A DNA stretch of 64,000 nt from Methylocystis sp. ATCC 49242 (GTDB taxonomy: Bacteria > Pseudomonadota > Alphaproteobacteria > Rhizobiales > Beijerinckiaceae): NCBI RefSeq assembly GCF_000188155.2, contig NZ_KE124774.1:3044356-3108355 (forward strand), read 5' to 3'. Below the pieces are notes generated by a model, which did not search any database, had not been told where the DNA came from, and was given only the letters and a program-made list of their open reading frames with translations. Both the position numbers and the translations under genes were made by a program. Positions 1-9,477 of this stretch are shown here, one piece after another. The number at the start of each line of letters is the position of its first letter. Within the stretch, counting starts at the first letter, position 1.

Positions 1-2190
1 GCGCAGGATCGCAGCGATGTGATTGGCCGCCTTCAGCATCGCGTCGAAATCCTCGCCGAACACCTTCACTGCAATATCGCCGCGCACGCCAGCGAGCAGC
101 TCGTTGAACCGCAGCTGGATCGGTTGCGAAAATTCATAGGTGTTGCCGGGAAGCTTCTCGATCCGCTCGCTGATCATTTCGATCAATGCGTTCTTGGGCA
201 GATGCGGATCGGGCCATTCCTCCTGCGGCTTCAGCATGACGAATGTATCGGTCAGATTTGGCGGCATCGGGTCCGTGGCGACTTCCGCGGTGCCGGTTTT
301 GGAGAACACGTAATCGACCTGCGGCAAGGCGCGGATCGTGTTCTCGATATTAAGCTGCATCGCCTGCGATTGCGTGAGCGAGGCGCTCGGAATCCGGTTC
401 GCCTGCAAGGCGATGTTCTTCTCGTCGAGAGTCGGAATGAACTCCTGACCGAGATCCGCATAGAGAATCGCGGCGAAAAGGAAGGAGCCGACGCCTATCG
501 CCATCACTTTCAACGGCGCGTTCATCGCCCATTTCAGCAACGGCTCGTAAATACGCTTCAGCGCCAGGATGATCGCGTTTTCCGTCTCCTCGCCATGGCC
601 GGAGACGAAGAGGGCGATCATTGCGGGAAAGAAGGTCAACGAGAGCACGAATTCCGACAGCAGCGCGATGATGACGGTCATCGCCATCGGATGGAACATC
701 TTGCCCTCGACGCCCGAGAAGCTGAGGATCGGCAGATAGACGAGGATGATGATCGATTGCCCGTAGACCGTCGGCCGCCGCATCTCGACGGCGGAGCTGA
801 TGACCGTTTCGTGCCGCTCCTCCATGGTCAGCCGCCGCCCCAGCGCATGCTGGCGCTCGGAGAGATGGCGCAGGCTGTTTTCGGCGACGATGATCGCGCC
901 GTCGGCGATGAGTCCGAAGTCGAGCGCGCCGAGGCTCATCAGATTGGCGCTTATCTTGCCGAGATACATGCCGATCGCGAGAAAGAGCATGGTCACGGGA
1001 ATGACCGTCGCCGTCACCAGCGCGGCGCGGAAATCGCTCAGCATCACGAACAGAACGAGGATGACGAGCGCCGCCCCTTCCGCGAGATTCTTCGCAACCG
1101 TCCTGATCGTCGCGTCGACGAGCACCGTGCGGTTGAGGATCGTGCGCACCTCGATCCCCGGCGGCAGCGACTTCATGATCTCCTTCATCTTCGCGTCGAC
1201 CGCGGCGGAGACGGTGCGGCTGTTGGCGCCGATCAGCATCAGCGCCGTGCCGATGACGACCTCCTCGCCGTTCATGCTGGCGCTGCCCATGCGCAATTCG
1301 CGCCCGATGGCGATATTGGCGATTTCTCCCACGCGCACCGGCACGCCGTTGCGGGTGGTCGCCACGACGTTGCGGATGTCGTCCACGGTCTCGAGGCGTC
1401 CGCCGCTGCGCACGACGAGACCCTCGCCATTGCGCTCGACATAGCCGGCGCCGCGGCTGACATTGTTCTTCTCGATCGTCGCGGCGAGGTCGCTGAAGGA
1501 GACGCCCAGCGCCATGAGTTTCGCCGGGTCCGGCTGCACATGGTACTGTTTCACATGGCCGCCGAGCGAGTCGACGCCGGCGACGCCCGGCACGGTGCGC
1601 AGTTGCGGCCGGATGATCCAGTCCTGCACCGTGCGAAGATATGACTCCTTCTCGACGCTCGTGCGCAGCAGCATGCCTTCGGGCGTGAGATAGGCGCCGT
1701 CGCTCTGCCAGCCCGCTTCGCCGTCATGGGCGGCGAGCTTGCGCGGCTCCTTGAAGCGCACCGTCCACATGTAGATTTCGGAGAGGCCGGTCGAGATCGG
1801 CCCCATCCGCAATTCGACCTGCGGCGGAAAATCCTCCCGCGCCTGGCCGATGCGCTCATTGACCTGCTGGCGGGCGAAATAGATGTCGATATTGTCGGCG
1901 AAAACGGCCGTCACCTGCGCGAAACCGTTGCGCGACAGCGAGCGCGTGTATTCGAGGCCCGGAATGCCGGCGAGCGCGTTCTCGATCGGATAGGTGACCT
2001 GCTTTTCCATCTCGAAAGCGGAAAGCGCGGGCGCCCTGGCGTTGATCTGCACCTGATTATTGGTGATGTCCGGAACCGCGTCGATCGGCAGATGCGCGAG
2101 GGCCCACACGCCGAACCCGCCGACGAGCGCCACAAGCAAGACGACCAGCCAGCGGCTATGGACCGAAAAGGCGATGATCCGCTGCATCAT
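1..2190 (-). CDS. czcA: Heavy-metal efflux RND pump, CzcA family (C-terminus off the window)
   Basis: Inner-membrane, proton-driven pump of a tripartite efflux system that removes divalent metal ions across both membranes. 730 residues are visible of about 1,050. The N-terminus has the family signature LPIDAVPDITNNQVQI after the first membrane helix, and helix 4 carries DFGLIADGAIIVAEN, whose Asp/Asp/Glu set is the proton relay of metal RND pumps. The later segment RFNELLAGVRGD is CzcA-like and differs from the Met-rich copper-binding equivalent of CusA, so zinc, cobalt, cadmium or nickel is more likely than copper (inference). ATG at 2190 is followed by a second ATG. The start lies 12 bases after the adaptor gene stop, so the two form an operon. 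No outer-membrane factor gene is visible; it may lie beyond the left edge. Confidence 0.93.
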   Translation of the reverse strand, partial: MMQRIIAFSVHSRWLVVLLVALVGGFGVWALAHLPIDAVPDITNNQVQINARAPALSAFEMEKQVTYPIENALAGIPGLEYTRSLSRNGFAQVTAVFADNIDIYFARQQVNERIGQAREDFPPQVELRMGPISTGLSEIYMWTVRFKEPRKLAAHDGEAGWQSDGAYLTPEGMLLRTSVEKESYLRTVQDWIIRPQLRTVPGVAGVDSLGGHVKQYHVQPDPAKLMALGVSFSDLAATIEKNNVSRGAGYVERNGEGLVVRSGGRLETVDDIRNVVATTRNGVPVRVGEIANIAIGRELRMGSASMNGEEVVIGTALMLIGANSRTVSAAVDAKMKEIMKSLPPGIEVRTILNRTVLVDATIRTVAKNLAEGAALVILVLFVMLSDFRAALVTATVIPVTMLFLAIGMYLGKISANLMSLGALDFGLIADGAIIVAENSLRHLSERQHALGRRLTMEERHETVISSAVEMRRPTVYGQSIIILVYLPILSFSGVEGKMFHPMAMTVIIALLSEFVLSLTFFPAMIALFVSGHGEETENAIILALKRIYEPLLKWAMNAPLKVMAIGVGSFLFAAILYADLGQEFIPTLDEKNIALQANRIPSASLTQSQAMQLNIENTIRALPQVDYVFSKTGTAEVATDPMPPNLTDTFVMLKPQEEWPDPHLPKNALIEMISERIEKLPGNTYEFSQPIQLRFNELLAGVRGDIAVKVFGEDFDAMLKAANHIAAILR

Positions 2191-2202
2191 GGCCGGCCGC
2201 CG

Positions 2203-3393
2203 TCACTCCTCGGGGATTTCGCTCTTGCCGGATTCGGCCTTGAGCAGGAAACTGTTCGTCGTCGCGATCGTCTCGCCGGGCGCGAGTCCCTTAGTCACTT
2301 CGACGGCGTTGTCGTCGCCCTCGCCGGTTTCGATCCGGCGCTTCTCGAAACCTTCCGCCACGCGCACGAAGACGGTCGGCTCATTATGGATGAGCTGCAC
2401 CGCGACGCGCGGGACGAGCAGTTTCACCGGCGTCTGCGCCAGCGCGATTTCAGCGTTGAGCACCATGCCGGGATGCAAGGCAAAGTCGGCGTTCTTGAAG
2501 CTGGCGACGACATGGCCGGTGCGGGTCTCCGGCGTGACCATCGCATTGATGATCGTGACCTTGCCCTGGAAGCTGCGGCCGTCCGCCGCTTTCAGCGTCA
2601 CCGGCTGGCCGTCCCGAATGCTCGCGAGACTGGCGACCGGGACGGAAAGATCGACCTCGACGACCGAAAGATCGGCGAGCATGTAGAGCTCGCTCTCCGC
2701 TGTCACCGGCTGGCCGATATTGACGAGTCGCTGGATCACCCGGCCGGCGATCGGCGCGCGAATCTCCTTCTGGCGCAGGCGTGTGATCGGTTGCGTGGCG
2801 AGAGCGGAGATCTCCGATTCGGAGAGATCGAGCGCGGCGAGCTTCTGGCGGGCGAGATCGAGACGAAGTTTCGCTTCCATGAAGGTCGTCTTCGCCTTCA
2901 GGAAGAGTTGCTCGGCCGTGATCTTCTTCTCGAACAGCCCCTTTTCGCGCTGAAACAGATGCGACTGCAGCTCGTAATTCACCGAGGCCGCGAGATATTC
3001 GCTCTTGGCGTCGGCGACTTCGCGCGAATCGATGACGGCGATCGCCTCATTGGCCGCGACCATGTCGCCGAGTTTCTTGCGCAGTTCGGCGACGACGCCC
3101 GAAACCTTCGCGGCGACGCGCGCGAGATGGTCGGGGTCGGGCTTGACGGCAGCGGGGACGATGAGATCGCGGGTCAGGATCCCAGGCCCGACCTTCACGG
3201 TTTCGATCTTCGACGCTTCGATCTGCTCGGGCGTAAGCTTCAGGAGTCCCTCCGGCGACTCCGGCCCGGCGGCCTTGTCGCCGCTCGCCGTCTCCGTGGG
3301 CGTCCCGCGAAGACGGCCGAACACGCCCGGCAAGGCGGCCCCGACCGCGAGGCTCGCGATAATGGCGACAAGGAGGGTTACGTTGCGGGACAT
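2203..3393 (-). CDS. czcB: RND efflux periplasmic adaptor, CzcB/CusB (HlyD) family
   Basis: Membrane-fusion protein that links the CzcA-type pump to an outer-membrane channel. About 396 residues: one N-terminal membrane anchor (residues 5-22), then a lipoyl-type half motif around VAAKVSGVVAELRKKLGDMV, a coiled-coil hairpin, the second lipoyl half (EIRAPIAGRVIQRLVNIGQPV) and beta-barrel plus membrane-proximal domains. The ATG at 3393 puts the anchor at the very N-terminus and is preferred; an in-frame GTG at 3453 would add 20 unhelpful residues. The CusB-type metal-binding methionine cluster is not seen at the N-terminus. Operon with the downstream pump gene. Confidence 0.9.
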   Translation of the reverse strand: MSRNVTLLVAIIASLAVGAALPGVFGRLRGTPTETASGDKAAGPESPEGLLKLTPEQIEASKIETVKVGPGILTRDLIVPAAVKPDPDHLARVAAKVSGVVAELRKKLGDMVAANEAIAVIDSREVADAKSEYLAASVNYELQSHLFQREKGLFEKKITAEQLFLKAKTTFMEAKLRLDLARQKLAALDLSESEISALATQPITRLRQKEIRAPIAGRVIQRLVNIGQPVTAESELYMLADLSVVEVDLSVPVASLASIRDGQPVTLKAADGRSFQGKVTIINAMVTPETRTGHVVASFKNADFALHPGMVLNAEIALAQTPVKLLVPRVAVQLIHNEPTVFVRVAEGFEKRRIETGEGDDNAVEVTKGLAPGETIATTNSFLLKAESGKSEIPEE

Positions 3394-3579
3394 CGTCGGC
3401 TGTCGGGCTCCAAGACGCAGCGGCCGGAACGCTTTCTGACTGCTATCACTCACGCGGCGCTCAAGCCATTCGCAGCCGGCGCGAAGATGGGGATAACCGC
3501 CGGGACAGCCGCGCGCGGCGCGAATAGCTGCTTGATTCTCTTAGCGCCTGCGCCGCGTCCGGTCCATCGGCGCCAAAGA

Positions 3580-3608
3580 AAAAGCCCGGCCGCGAGGACC
3601 GGGCTTTT
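3580..3608 (-). terminator. Rho-independent terminator of the porin gene
   Basis: A perfect 10-bp stem AAAAGCCCGG / CCGGGCTTTT with a 9-base loop, followed on the minus strand by a T-rich run. It lies 24 bases after the porin stop codon. Confidence 0.88.
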
Positions 3609-3631
3609 CCCGCTTCTGCGAGGAAGCGAAA

Positions 3632-4483
3632 TCAGTATTTCGCCAGAACCGGGGCCGAGGCGAACGGGTTGAAGTGCCAGTTCAGGCCGGCGCGAACCGT
3701 GTGGAAGCGCGTGGGGGACTGGTTGGCGGCGGTGAAGTTCGTGGCCGTGTTGGTGAAGACGCTGAAGAAGCTCTGGTTGGTCACGCCGAGATCCGTGTAG
3801 AGATACTCGACCTTGAGCGACCAGGCCGGGAAGGCCATCGGCGTCCATTCCACGCCGCCGCCGGCCGTCCAGCCGGTGTTGGTGTTGCCGGAGGTCGTCT
3901 GGCCCGTCTGCGCGAAGGGCACGGGGAAGGCCGCGAAGGGATAGTTGGCGACGCTGACCGTGTTGCTGACGTAGCCGTAGGCGAAGCCGGCCGTGCCGTA
4001 AACCATCAGGTTCGGGTAGGACGGCATCACGAGGCCGAGGCGGCCGCGAACCGTGCCGAACCAGTCGACGTATTTGTTGGTGTTGAGCGCCGCAAGGCCG
4101 CCGAACCAGTTGCTCGGCATCCAGTTGTTCTGCTGGGAGTTGATGTCAGCCGCCTGGATGTCCGCCTCGGCGCCGATGACCAGCCAGGGCGAATACTGAT
4201 AGTTGTAGCCGATCTGGCCACCGCCGATGACGCCTTGGGCGCTCGGATTGGCCGTCCAGGTCGCGCCGCTGAGGAGCAGCGGATCCGCGAAATAGCCCCA
4301 GCCGGCGCCGCCCGCGTTGAAGCTGTAACCGATGTTCACACCGCCGTAGAGGCCGGTCCAGGTGAAGGTGGGCGGCGGCGGGATATAGGCCGGGGGAGCC
4401 TTGTGGGAAGGAAGGTCGGCGGCGAGAGCCGATCCGGCGACGAGCGCCAGCGCGAGGCCGGCGGCGACAGGCAATTTGGTCAT
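3632..4483 (-). CDS. Outer-membrane beta-barrel protein, Omp25/opacity-porin type
   Basis: 283 residues. It has a clean Sec signal peptide (MTKLPVAAGLALALVAGSALA, cleaved before ADLPSHKAPP), a Pro-rich linker, and the typical first strand FTWTGLYGGVNIGYSF. Alternating aromatic and glycine-rich strands follow, and the protein ends in a strand with terminal aromatic residue (…PVLAKY). The architecture matches the 8-stranded OmpA-like/Omp25 porins abundant in Hyphomicrobiales outer membranes. It is monocistronic: a GAGGG ribosome site lies just before the ATG and a strong terminator follows. Structural or adhesive function is more likely than a specific transport role. Confidence 0.9.
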   Translation of the reverse strand: MTKLPVAAGLALALVAGSALAADLPSHKAPPAYIPPPPTFTWTGLYGGVNIGYSFNAGGAGWGYFADPLLLSGATWTANPSAQGVIGGGQIGYNYQYSPWLVIGAEADIQAADINSQQNNWMPSNWFGGLAALNTNKYVDWFGTVRGRLGLVMPSYPNLMVYGTAGFAYGYVSNTVSVANYPFAAFPVPFAQTGQTTSGNTNTGWTAGGGVEWTPMAFPAWSLKVEYLYTDLGVTNQSFFSVFTNTATNFTAANQSPTRFHTVRAGLNWHFNPFASAPVLAKY

Positions 4484-4690
4484 TTGTGACGCCCTCGTGT
4501 GTAAATTTTCTAATGCGGTTGTCGTCGCCCGGTCCTGCTGACCACCGCTTCAGCGACATCCCCACCGTCCCGAAAAGACTTACGGCCGAAGCTCGGACAC
4601 GGTCAACGAAAAGGCGGACTGAACAAGGCGCGTGCATTGCGTTTGCCGACGCGCGTGACAATTCGGCAACAGAATCGGCGTCCCCGGCGG

Positions 4691-6001
4691 CTATTTCTCG
4701 CCCCGCTCGCGGCGCAGGCGCTCCCAATAATCGAGCCGCTTCGCGAGCTCGCGCTCAAATCCGCGCTCGACCGGCCGATAGAGCTTCTGCCGTTTCAGCG
4801 AATCGGGCCAGTAGTTCTGTCCCGAGAAGGCGTCGGGCGCGTCATGGTCATATTCGTAGCCCTCGCCATAGCCCTCCTCGCGCATCAACTTCGTCGGCGA
4901 ATTCAGGATGATCCGGGGCGGCATGAGCGACCCCTTCTCCTCCGCCAGCCGTCGCGCCTTCTTGTAGGCGACATAGCCCGCGTTGGATTTGGGCGCGGTG
5001 GCGACATAGATCACCGCCTGCGCGAGCGCGAGTTCGCCTTCGGGGCTGCCCAGAAAATCATAGGCGTCCTTCGCCGCATTGGCGACGACGAGCGCCTGCG
5101 GGTCGGCGAGCCCGATGTCCTCGACGGCCATGCGCACGATTCGCCGCGCCAGAAACAGAGGGTCTTCGCCCGCGTCCAGCATGCGCGCGAAATAATAGAG
5201 CGCCGCGTCCGGGTCCGAGCCGCGCACGCATTTGTGCAGGGCGCTGATGAGATTATAGTGGCCCTCCTGCGCCTTGTCGTAGATCGGCGCGCGCCGCTGC
5301 ACGACTTCCGACAGGCCGGCGCGGTCGAAGATTTCGCCTTCATGCGCGGCGCGCCAGATTTCCTCGCAAAGCGTGAGCGCCGCTCGGCCGTCGCCGTCGG
5401 CCATCGCAATGAGCGCCTCGCGGGCGTCGGCGTCGAGCGGCAGCGTCTTGCCCTCGGCCGCCTCGGCGCGCGCGAGAAGCTTCTCGATCGCCGCTGCGTC
5501 GAGTGACCTGAATGTCATCACGCGCGCGCGGGAGAGCAACGCCGCATTGAGTTCGAAGGAAGGGTTCTCCGTCGTCGCGCCGATCAGCGTGATGGTGCCG
5601 TCCTCCATCACCGGCAGGAAGGAATCCTGTTGGGCGCGATTGAAGCGATGGATCTCGTCGACGAAGAGCAGCGTGCCCTGTCCCGCGGCGCGGCGCGCGC
5701 GCGCGGCGTCGAATGTTTTCTTGAGGTCGGCGACGCCCGAGAAGATCGCCGAGATCTGAACGAAGGCGAGCTTCGTTTCATGTGCGAGAAGCCGCGCGAC
5801 CGTCGTCTTGCCGGTGCCGGGCGGCCCCCAGAAGATCAGCGAGCCCAGCGACCCGGCGCGAATGAGCCGCGTCAGCGCGGCCTCGGGGCCGAGGAGATGA
5901 TCCTGCCCCGCAACTTCGTCGAGCCGCGCCGGGCGCAACCGGTCCGCGAGCGGCCGGGGCGCGCCTTCCTCGAGTTTCGCGGCCTGGAACAGATCAGACA
6001 T
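4691..6001 (-). CDS. rarA: Replication-associated recombination protein RarA (MgsA), AAA+ ATPase
   Basis: 436 residues, the usual length for RarA/MgsA/WRNIP1 clamp-loader-like ATPases that act at stalled replication forks with SSB and RecA. The sequence has Walker A GPPGTGKT at residues 59-66, Walker [12 protein letters not shown], sensor 1 region [13 protein letters not shown] and arginine-finger motif LLSRARV, then the family C-terminal tetramerisation region (…[12 protein letters not shown]…). ATG at 6001 is chosen over the TTG two codons upstream. The gene is monocistronic, with the porin promoter region downstream. Confidence 0.95.
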   Translation of the reverse strand: MSDLFQAAKLEEGAPRPLADRLRPARLDEVAGQDHLLGPEAALTRLIRAGSLGSLIFWGPPGTGKTTVARLLAHETKLAFVQISAIFSGVADLKKTFDAARARRAAGQGTLLFVDEIHRFNRAQQDSFLPVMEDGTITLIGATTENPSFELNAALLSRARVMTFRSLDAAAIEKLLARAEAAEGKTLPLDADAREALIAMADGDGRAALTLCEEIWRAAHEGEIFDRAGLSEVVQRRAPIYDKAQEGHYNLISALHKCVRGSDPDAALYYFARMLDAGEDPLFLARRIVRMAVEDIGLADPQALVVANAAKDAYDFLGSPEGELALAQAVIYVATAPKSNAGYVAYKKARRLAEEKGSLMPPRIILNSPTKLMREEGYGEGYEYDHDAPDAFSGQNYWPDSLKRQKLYRPVERGFERELAKRLDYWERLRRERGEK

Positions 6002-6215
6002 CGGCAAGCCTGGACGACTAATGCACGCCGGGAACGGCGGTGATGAGCGCTGTGATTAAAAGCTGATTACCACCTCGACGGCGCGTTAACCAATGATTAA
6101 CCTGCCGCAAGAATTGCGATTCGGGTAAATCGCGCGATCCATGTTTTCACGGCCCGGGTTTTCTTGGAGCGTAAGTTTTAAAGCGTCGAAACCAACCAAC
6201 AAGACGGAACGCGAC

Positions 6216-6911
6216 ATGCGCATTATCTCTTTCGTTACGCAGAAGGGCGGCGCCGGAAAAAGCACGCTCGCCAGCAGCGTCGCGGTCGCGGCGCGAGAGG
6301 CTGGAGAACGCGTCTTCATCATCGATCTCGACCCGTTGCAGACGCTCGTGAAATGGTCTGGCGCGCGCGGGGCGACCGACATTGCGGTCGAGCACGTGCC
6401 GCCGTCGAAACTGACGAAAGCGCTCGCCGCTCTCGAGAAGAAAGGCGTGAGCCTCGTCGTCATCGATGCGCCGGGCCAGGACGGCGAATATTCCGCCGCC
6501 GCGATGCGCGTCGCCGATCTCTGCGTCATTCCCGCGCGGCCGAACGCCTTCGATCTCTGGGCGAGCGAGGCGACCCGCGCTCAGGTGAAGGACAAGGGCC
6601 GCGATTACGCCTTCCTGCTGAACCAATGTCCGCCGTCGCAGCAGAGCGCGCGCGTCGAACTCGGCGCGAAGGCCTTGCAGGCGATGGGCGGGCTGCTCGC
6701 GCCGCTCGTTTCGGCGCGCGTCGATTATCAGGAGGCCGCGCGCCTCGGTCAGGGCGTCAGCGAATTCAACCCGCATGGCGTCGCCGCGGCGGAGATGCGC
6801 GAGCTCTGGAATTCGATCAAGCGCCGCCTGAAACGCGGCGCGGCGAAGCCTGCGCAAAAAGCCGTCGAGACCGCGAAGGCGAGTCGCAAGCCGACGAAAA
6901 AGGCCGCCTGA
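6216..6911 (+). CDS. Orphan ParA/MinD-type ATPase
   Basis: 231 residues starting MRIISFVTQKGGAGKST, a deviant Walker A box with the signature lysine found in ParA/MinD/Soj ATPases. The A' region (FIIDLDPLQT) and Walker B (LVVIDAPGQ) follow. ATG 6216 is used because the motif then begins at residue 2; the open frame extends 25 codons further upstream without support. No parB, mipZ partner or parS-like repeat is near, so the cargo is unknown. The C-terminus ends in a Lys/Ala-rich tail (KPAQKAVETAKASRKPTKKAA) that could contact DNA. A strong bidirectional terminator follows. Confidence 0.85.
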   Translation: MRIISFVTQKGGAGKSTLASSVAVAAREAGERVFIIDLDPLQTLVKWSGARGATDIAVEHVPPSKLTKALAALEKKGVSLVVIDAPGQDGEYSAAAMRVADLCVIPARPNAFDLWASEATRAQVKDKGRDYAFLLNQCPPSQQSARVELGAKALQAMGGLLAPLVSARVDYQEAARLGQGVSEFNPHGVAAAEMRELWNSIKRRLKRGAAKPAQKAVETAKASRKPTKKAA

Positions 6912-6923
6912 GAATCAAAAACA

Positions 6924-6958
6924 AAAAAAGCCGCGCGAGCGTTGCGCGCGGCTTTTTT
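6924..6958. terminator. Bidirectional rho-independent terminator
   Basis: Stem of AAAAAAGCCGCGC paired with GCGCGCGGCTTTTTT, giving T-runs on both strands. It sits between the convergent ends of the ParA-like gene (6911) and the GreA/GreB-type gene (6972). Confidence 0.9.
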
Positions 6959-6971
6959 GCAGCGCCCGTCC

Positions 6972-7439
6972 TCAGCCGATCTCGACGATCCTGGCGCTGT
7001 GGTGGATCACCTCCGCCTTGTCGCCGACGGTCTTGCCCATCAGCGCGGTCGCCAGCGGCGCGACATAGGGGATGAGCCCTTTCGCCGGATCGGCCTCGTC
7101 TTCGCCGACGAGGCGGAAGGCGCGGCGCTCGCCGCCTTCGAGCTCCACCACGACGCGATGGCCGAAGCGCACATGCGAATGATCGGCGATCGGACGGATC
7201 ACCTCCGCGCTCGCCCGCCGCGCCGTCCAGTAGCGCAGATCGCGCTGCGCCAGCGCCAGCGCGTGATTGTCGTCGTTCGCCGTCGCTTTCTCGATCTCGC
7301 CGTGAAGCCGGTGAAGCTCGCGCTCGATCTGCTCCAGTCCTTCCGGCGTCACGAGGTTGCGATGCGGGCTGACCGGGCGATCCGGCAGATCCTCCCGGGG
7401 ATTGTCGTCTTCCTGTTCCTTGGTGAAAGCCGAACTCAT
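6972..7439 (-). CDS. GreA/GreB family transcription elongation factor
   Basis: 155 residues. It has an N-terminal coiled coil opening with LVTPEGLEQIERELHRL, as in GreA/GreB, and a C-terminal FKBP-like domain ending GKTVGDKAEVIHHSARIVEI. Such factors enter the RNA polymerase secondary channel and stimulate cleavage of backtracked RNA. The coiled-coil tip DDNHALALAQRDLRYW differs from canonical GreA, so it may be a paralogue with a modified role rather than the main GreA. ATG 7439 gives the expected length; the longer reading frame upstream is unsupported. It shares the terminator at 6924-6958. Confidence 0.85.
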   Translation of the reverse strand: MSSAFTKEQEDDNPREDLPDRPVSPHRNLVTPEGLEQIERELHRLHGEIEKATANDDNHALALAQRDLRYWTARRASAEVIRPIADHSHVRFGHRVVVELEGGERRAFRLVGEDEADPAKGLIPYVAPLATALMGKTVGDKAEVIHHSARIVEIG

Positions 7440-7594
7440 GCGGTTAACCTTCAGTCGTCGCGTCTCGGACGGAAAAAACGATCGGCCCAGATCGAGCCGT
7501 GACGCAGGTATTAGACCCGAGACGCGCCCCGATGTCGAGAATGACGCCCCCCAATGCGACAATTCGCTCACGCTCGCGCTGATCGATGTCAGTG

Positions 7595-8059
7595 TCAAAG
7601 GCCAAGGTCGGAGAGGCCCGGATGATCGGCCGGGCGGGGCCCCTGCGGCCAGTGGAATTTGCGCTCGTCTTCCCTGATCGGCAGGTCGTTGATGCTGGCG
7701 ATGCGCAGCCGCATCAGCCCATGCCCGTCGAACTCCCAATTCTCATTGCCATAGGCCCGAAACCAGTTGCCCGCGTCGTCGCGCCATTCATAGGCGAAGC
7801 GCACGGCGATGCGGTTGTCGCGCCATGTCCAGAGCTCCTTGATCAGTCGGTAGTCCAGTTCGCGCGTCCATTTGCGGGTGAGAAAAGCCTCGATCTCGGC
7901 GCGCCCGCTCAGAAATTCGGCGCGATTTCGCCATCGGCTGTCCTCGCTGTAGGCCAGAGCCACCCGCGCGGGATCGCGGCCGTTCCAGGCGTCCTCGGCC
8001 ATACGCACTTTCTGTGTCGCCGTCTCCAGCGTGAAGGGCGGCAAGGGCGGTCGGGACAT
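7595..8059 (-). CDS. DUF1348 family protein with NTF2/SnoaL-like fold
   Basis: 154 residues starting [26 protein letters not shown], with AGGAG seven bases before the ATG at 8059. The sequence follows the DUF1348 pattern ([51 protein letters not shown]), a cone-shaped alpha+beta fold related to NTF2/SnoaL. No catalytic residue can be assigned. It lies 62 bases downstream of the acuI stop codon on the same strand and could be cotranscribed. Confidence 0.85.
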   Translation of the reverse strand: MSRPPLPPFTLETATQKVRMAEDAWNGRDPARVALAYSEDSRWRNRAEFLSGRAEIEAFLTRKWTRELDYRLIKELWTWRDNRIAVRFAYEWRDDAGNWFRAYGNENWEFDGHGLMRLRIASINDLPIREDERKFHWPQGPRPADHPGLSDLGL

Positions 8060-8121
8060 GAGTCGCTCCTGAATATTGCGAGGCAAAACCAGGTTAAGGG
8101 TCGCCGATCGTCGGCGACGCA

Positions 8122-9114
8122 TCAAGCATGAGAAATCTCGATCACGACGCGTCCGCGAATCTTGCCGGTCACGATCGTGCTGGCGCGCTCCAGCGCCTCG
8201 TCGAAGGGAATGATCTCCATCATCGAATCGATCATCGCCGGATCGATGTCGGTGGCGATGCGCACCCAGGCCGCGCGGCGCAGGGCGATTCGCGGCCTTA
8301 TGCTTTCGACGCCGAGCAGCGACACGCCGCGCAGGATGAAGGGCGCGACCGTCGTCGGCAGGTCCATGCCGCCGACATTGCCGCAGGCGGCGATCGCGCC
8401 GTCGAATTGCGTCTGCGCGAGAAGATTGGCGAGCGTCACGCCGCCGACCGTGTCGATTCCCGCCGCGAATCGTTGCGTCTGCAGCGGCTTCCCGGGCGAG
8501 GCGAGCGATTCGCGCAGGATGATTTCCCCGGCGCCGAGCGAGTGGAGATACTCCGCTTCCGCCGCATGTCCGGTGACGGCGGCGACGCGCCAGCCGGCGC
8601 TGGCGAGGAGCGCGACCGCGAAGGAGCCGACGCCGCCCGTCGCGCCCGTGACGACCGAAAGTCCGTCCGCCGGCGAAAGGCCATGACGCTCCAGCGCCAG
8701 CACGCAGAGCATGGCGGTCAGTCCCGCGGTGCCGATGGTCATGGCGCGCGCGGGCGTCAGCGAATCAGGCAGTCTGACCAGCCAGTCGCCGTTGACGCGC
8801 GCCTTCTGCGCAAAGCCGCCGTAATGTGATTCGCCGAGGCCGCAGCCGGTGGCGACGACAATGTCGCCCGGCCTGAAGTCGCCGTGCGCGGAATGGGTCA
8901 CGCGTCCTGCGAGATCGACTCCGGGAATCATGGGGAAGCGCCTGACGACGGGTCCCTTGCCGGTCACGGCGAGGCCGTCCTTGTAGTTGATGGCGGAATG
9001 GGTGACGTCGAGCTCCACGTCGCCCGGCATCAGATCCTTCTCGCTCATCTCGACATAAGCGGCTGTGCTGGAATTTGCGTCCTTGTCGATCCGGATCGCT
9101 CTGAAAGAGGACAA
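8122..9114 (-). CDS. acuI: Acrylyl-CoA reductase (NADPH), AcuI/YhdH family of MDR enzymes
   Basis: 330 residues, a zinc-free medium-chain dehydrogenase/reductase. AcuI reduces acryloyl-CoA to propionyl-CoA with NADPH, which detoxifies acryloyl-CoA arising from 3-hydroxypropionate or DMSP metabolism. Diagnostic stretches: [28 protein letters not shown], the nucleotide-binding [20 protein letters not shown]. The start is the TTG at 9114 ([10 protein letters not shown]…), with GGGAG six bases upstream, which matches the family N-terminus. The longer frame begins with a lipoprotein-like stretch that does not belong to AcuI. Confidence 0.9.
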   Translation of the reverse strand: MSSFRAIRIDKDANSSTAAYVEMSEKDLMPGDVELDVTHSAINYKDGLAVTGKGPVVRRFPMIPGVDLAGRVTHSAHGDFRPGDIVVATGCGLGESHYGGFAQKARVNGDWLVRLPDSLTPARAMTIGTAGLTAMLCVLALERHGLSPADGLSVVTGATGGVGSFAVALLASAGWRVAAVTGHAAEAEYLHSLGAGEIILRESLASPGKPLQTQRFAAGIDTVGGVTLANLLAQTQFDGAIAACGNVGGMDLPTTVAPFILRGVSLLGVESIRPRIALRRAAWVRIATDIDPAMIDSMMEIIPFDEALERASTIVTGKIRGRVVIEISHA

Positions 9115-9477
9115 TTCTTGCTCCCGGGAGGAATTTCTTGCCGACGCAGGATTCGCGGAAGAGTTGCATCCTGCAAGCAAAAGCGAGGCAGACGGCAAAA
9201 TATGCCGATCATGGCCGCCCCGAAAAGATTAATCCGCAGGATACAATCGGAAACTCGGCGCGCGAAGGCGGTGGAAACACTCTCACAATATTCGAATTCT
9301 GATCAAAGAAAAAATTGTCCGATAATTCTTGCCGATAAGAAAACCATCCGGTAAAGTATTACATATCTTCGCCAGTTCGACGGAACCAACTCCCGCAACA
9401 GGTTTAGTGCGAGCCTTTACGGGGCGGCGGCGGCTTTCGCGAAAGACGGCTCGGTCTTTCCAGATCAAGAGAAGGCA
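9115..9477. other. 363-bp AT-rich intergenic region upstream of mucR
   Basis: No gene is seen. The stretch 9285-9370 is strikingly AT-rich for this genome (runs such as AAAGAAAAAATTG and GATAATTC). It must carry the divergent promoters of acuI and mucR. MucR/Ros proteins bind AT-rich, T-A-step-containing targets and usually repress themselves, so this is the expected site of autoregulation (inference). Confidence 0.5.

Noticed and set aside
19-1644. 541-residue plus-strand frame opposite the metal pump gene
   Set aside because: Arg/His/Asp-rich translation, no family features, no ribosome site; the minus strand carries an uninterrupted CzcA with all motifs.
9115-9198. Lipoprotein-like N-terminal extension of the acuI frame (LLLAGC)
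   Set aside because: AcuI is a cytoplasmic enzyme, and a TTG with a well-placed GGGAG at 9114 restores the family N-terminus.
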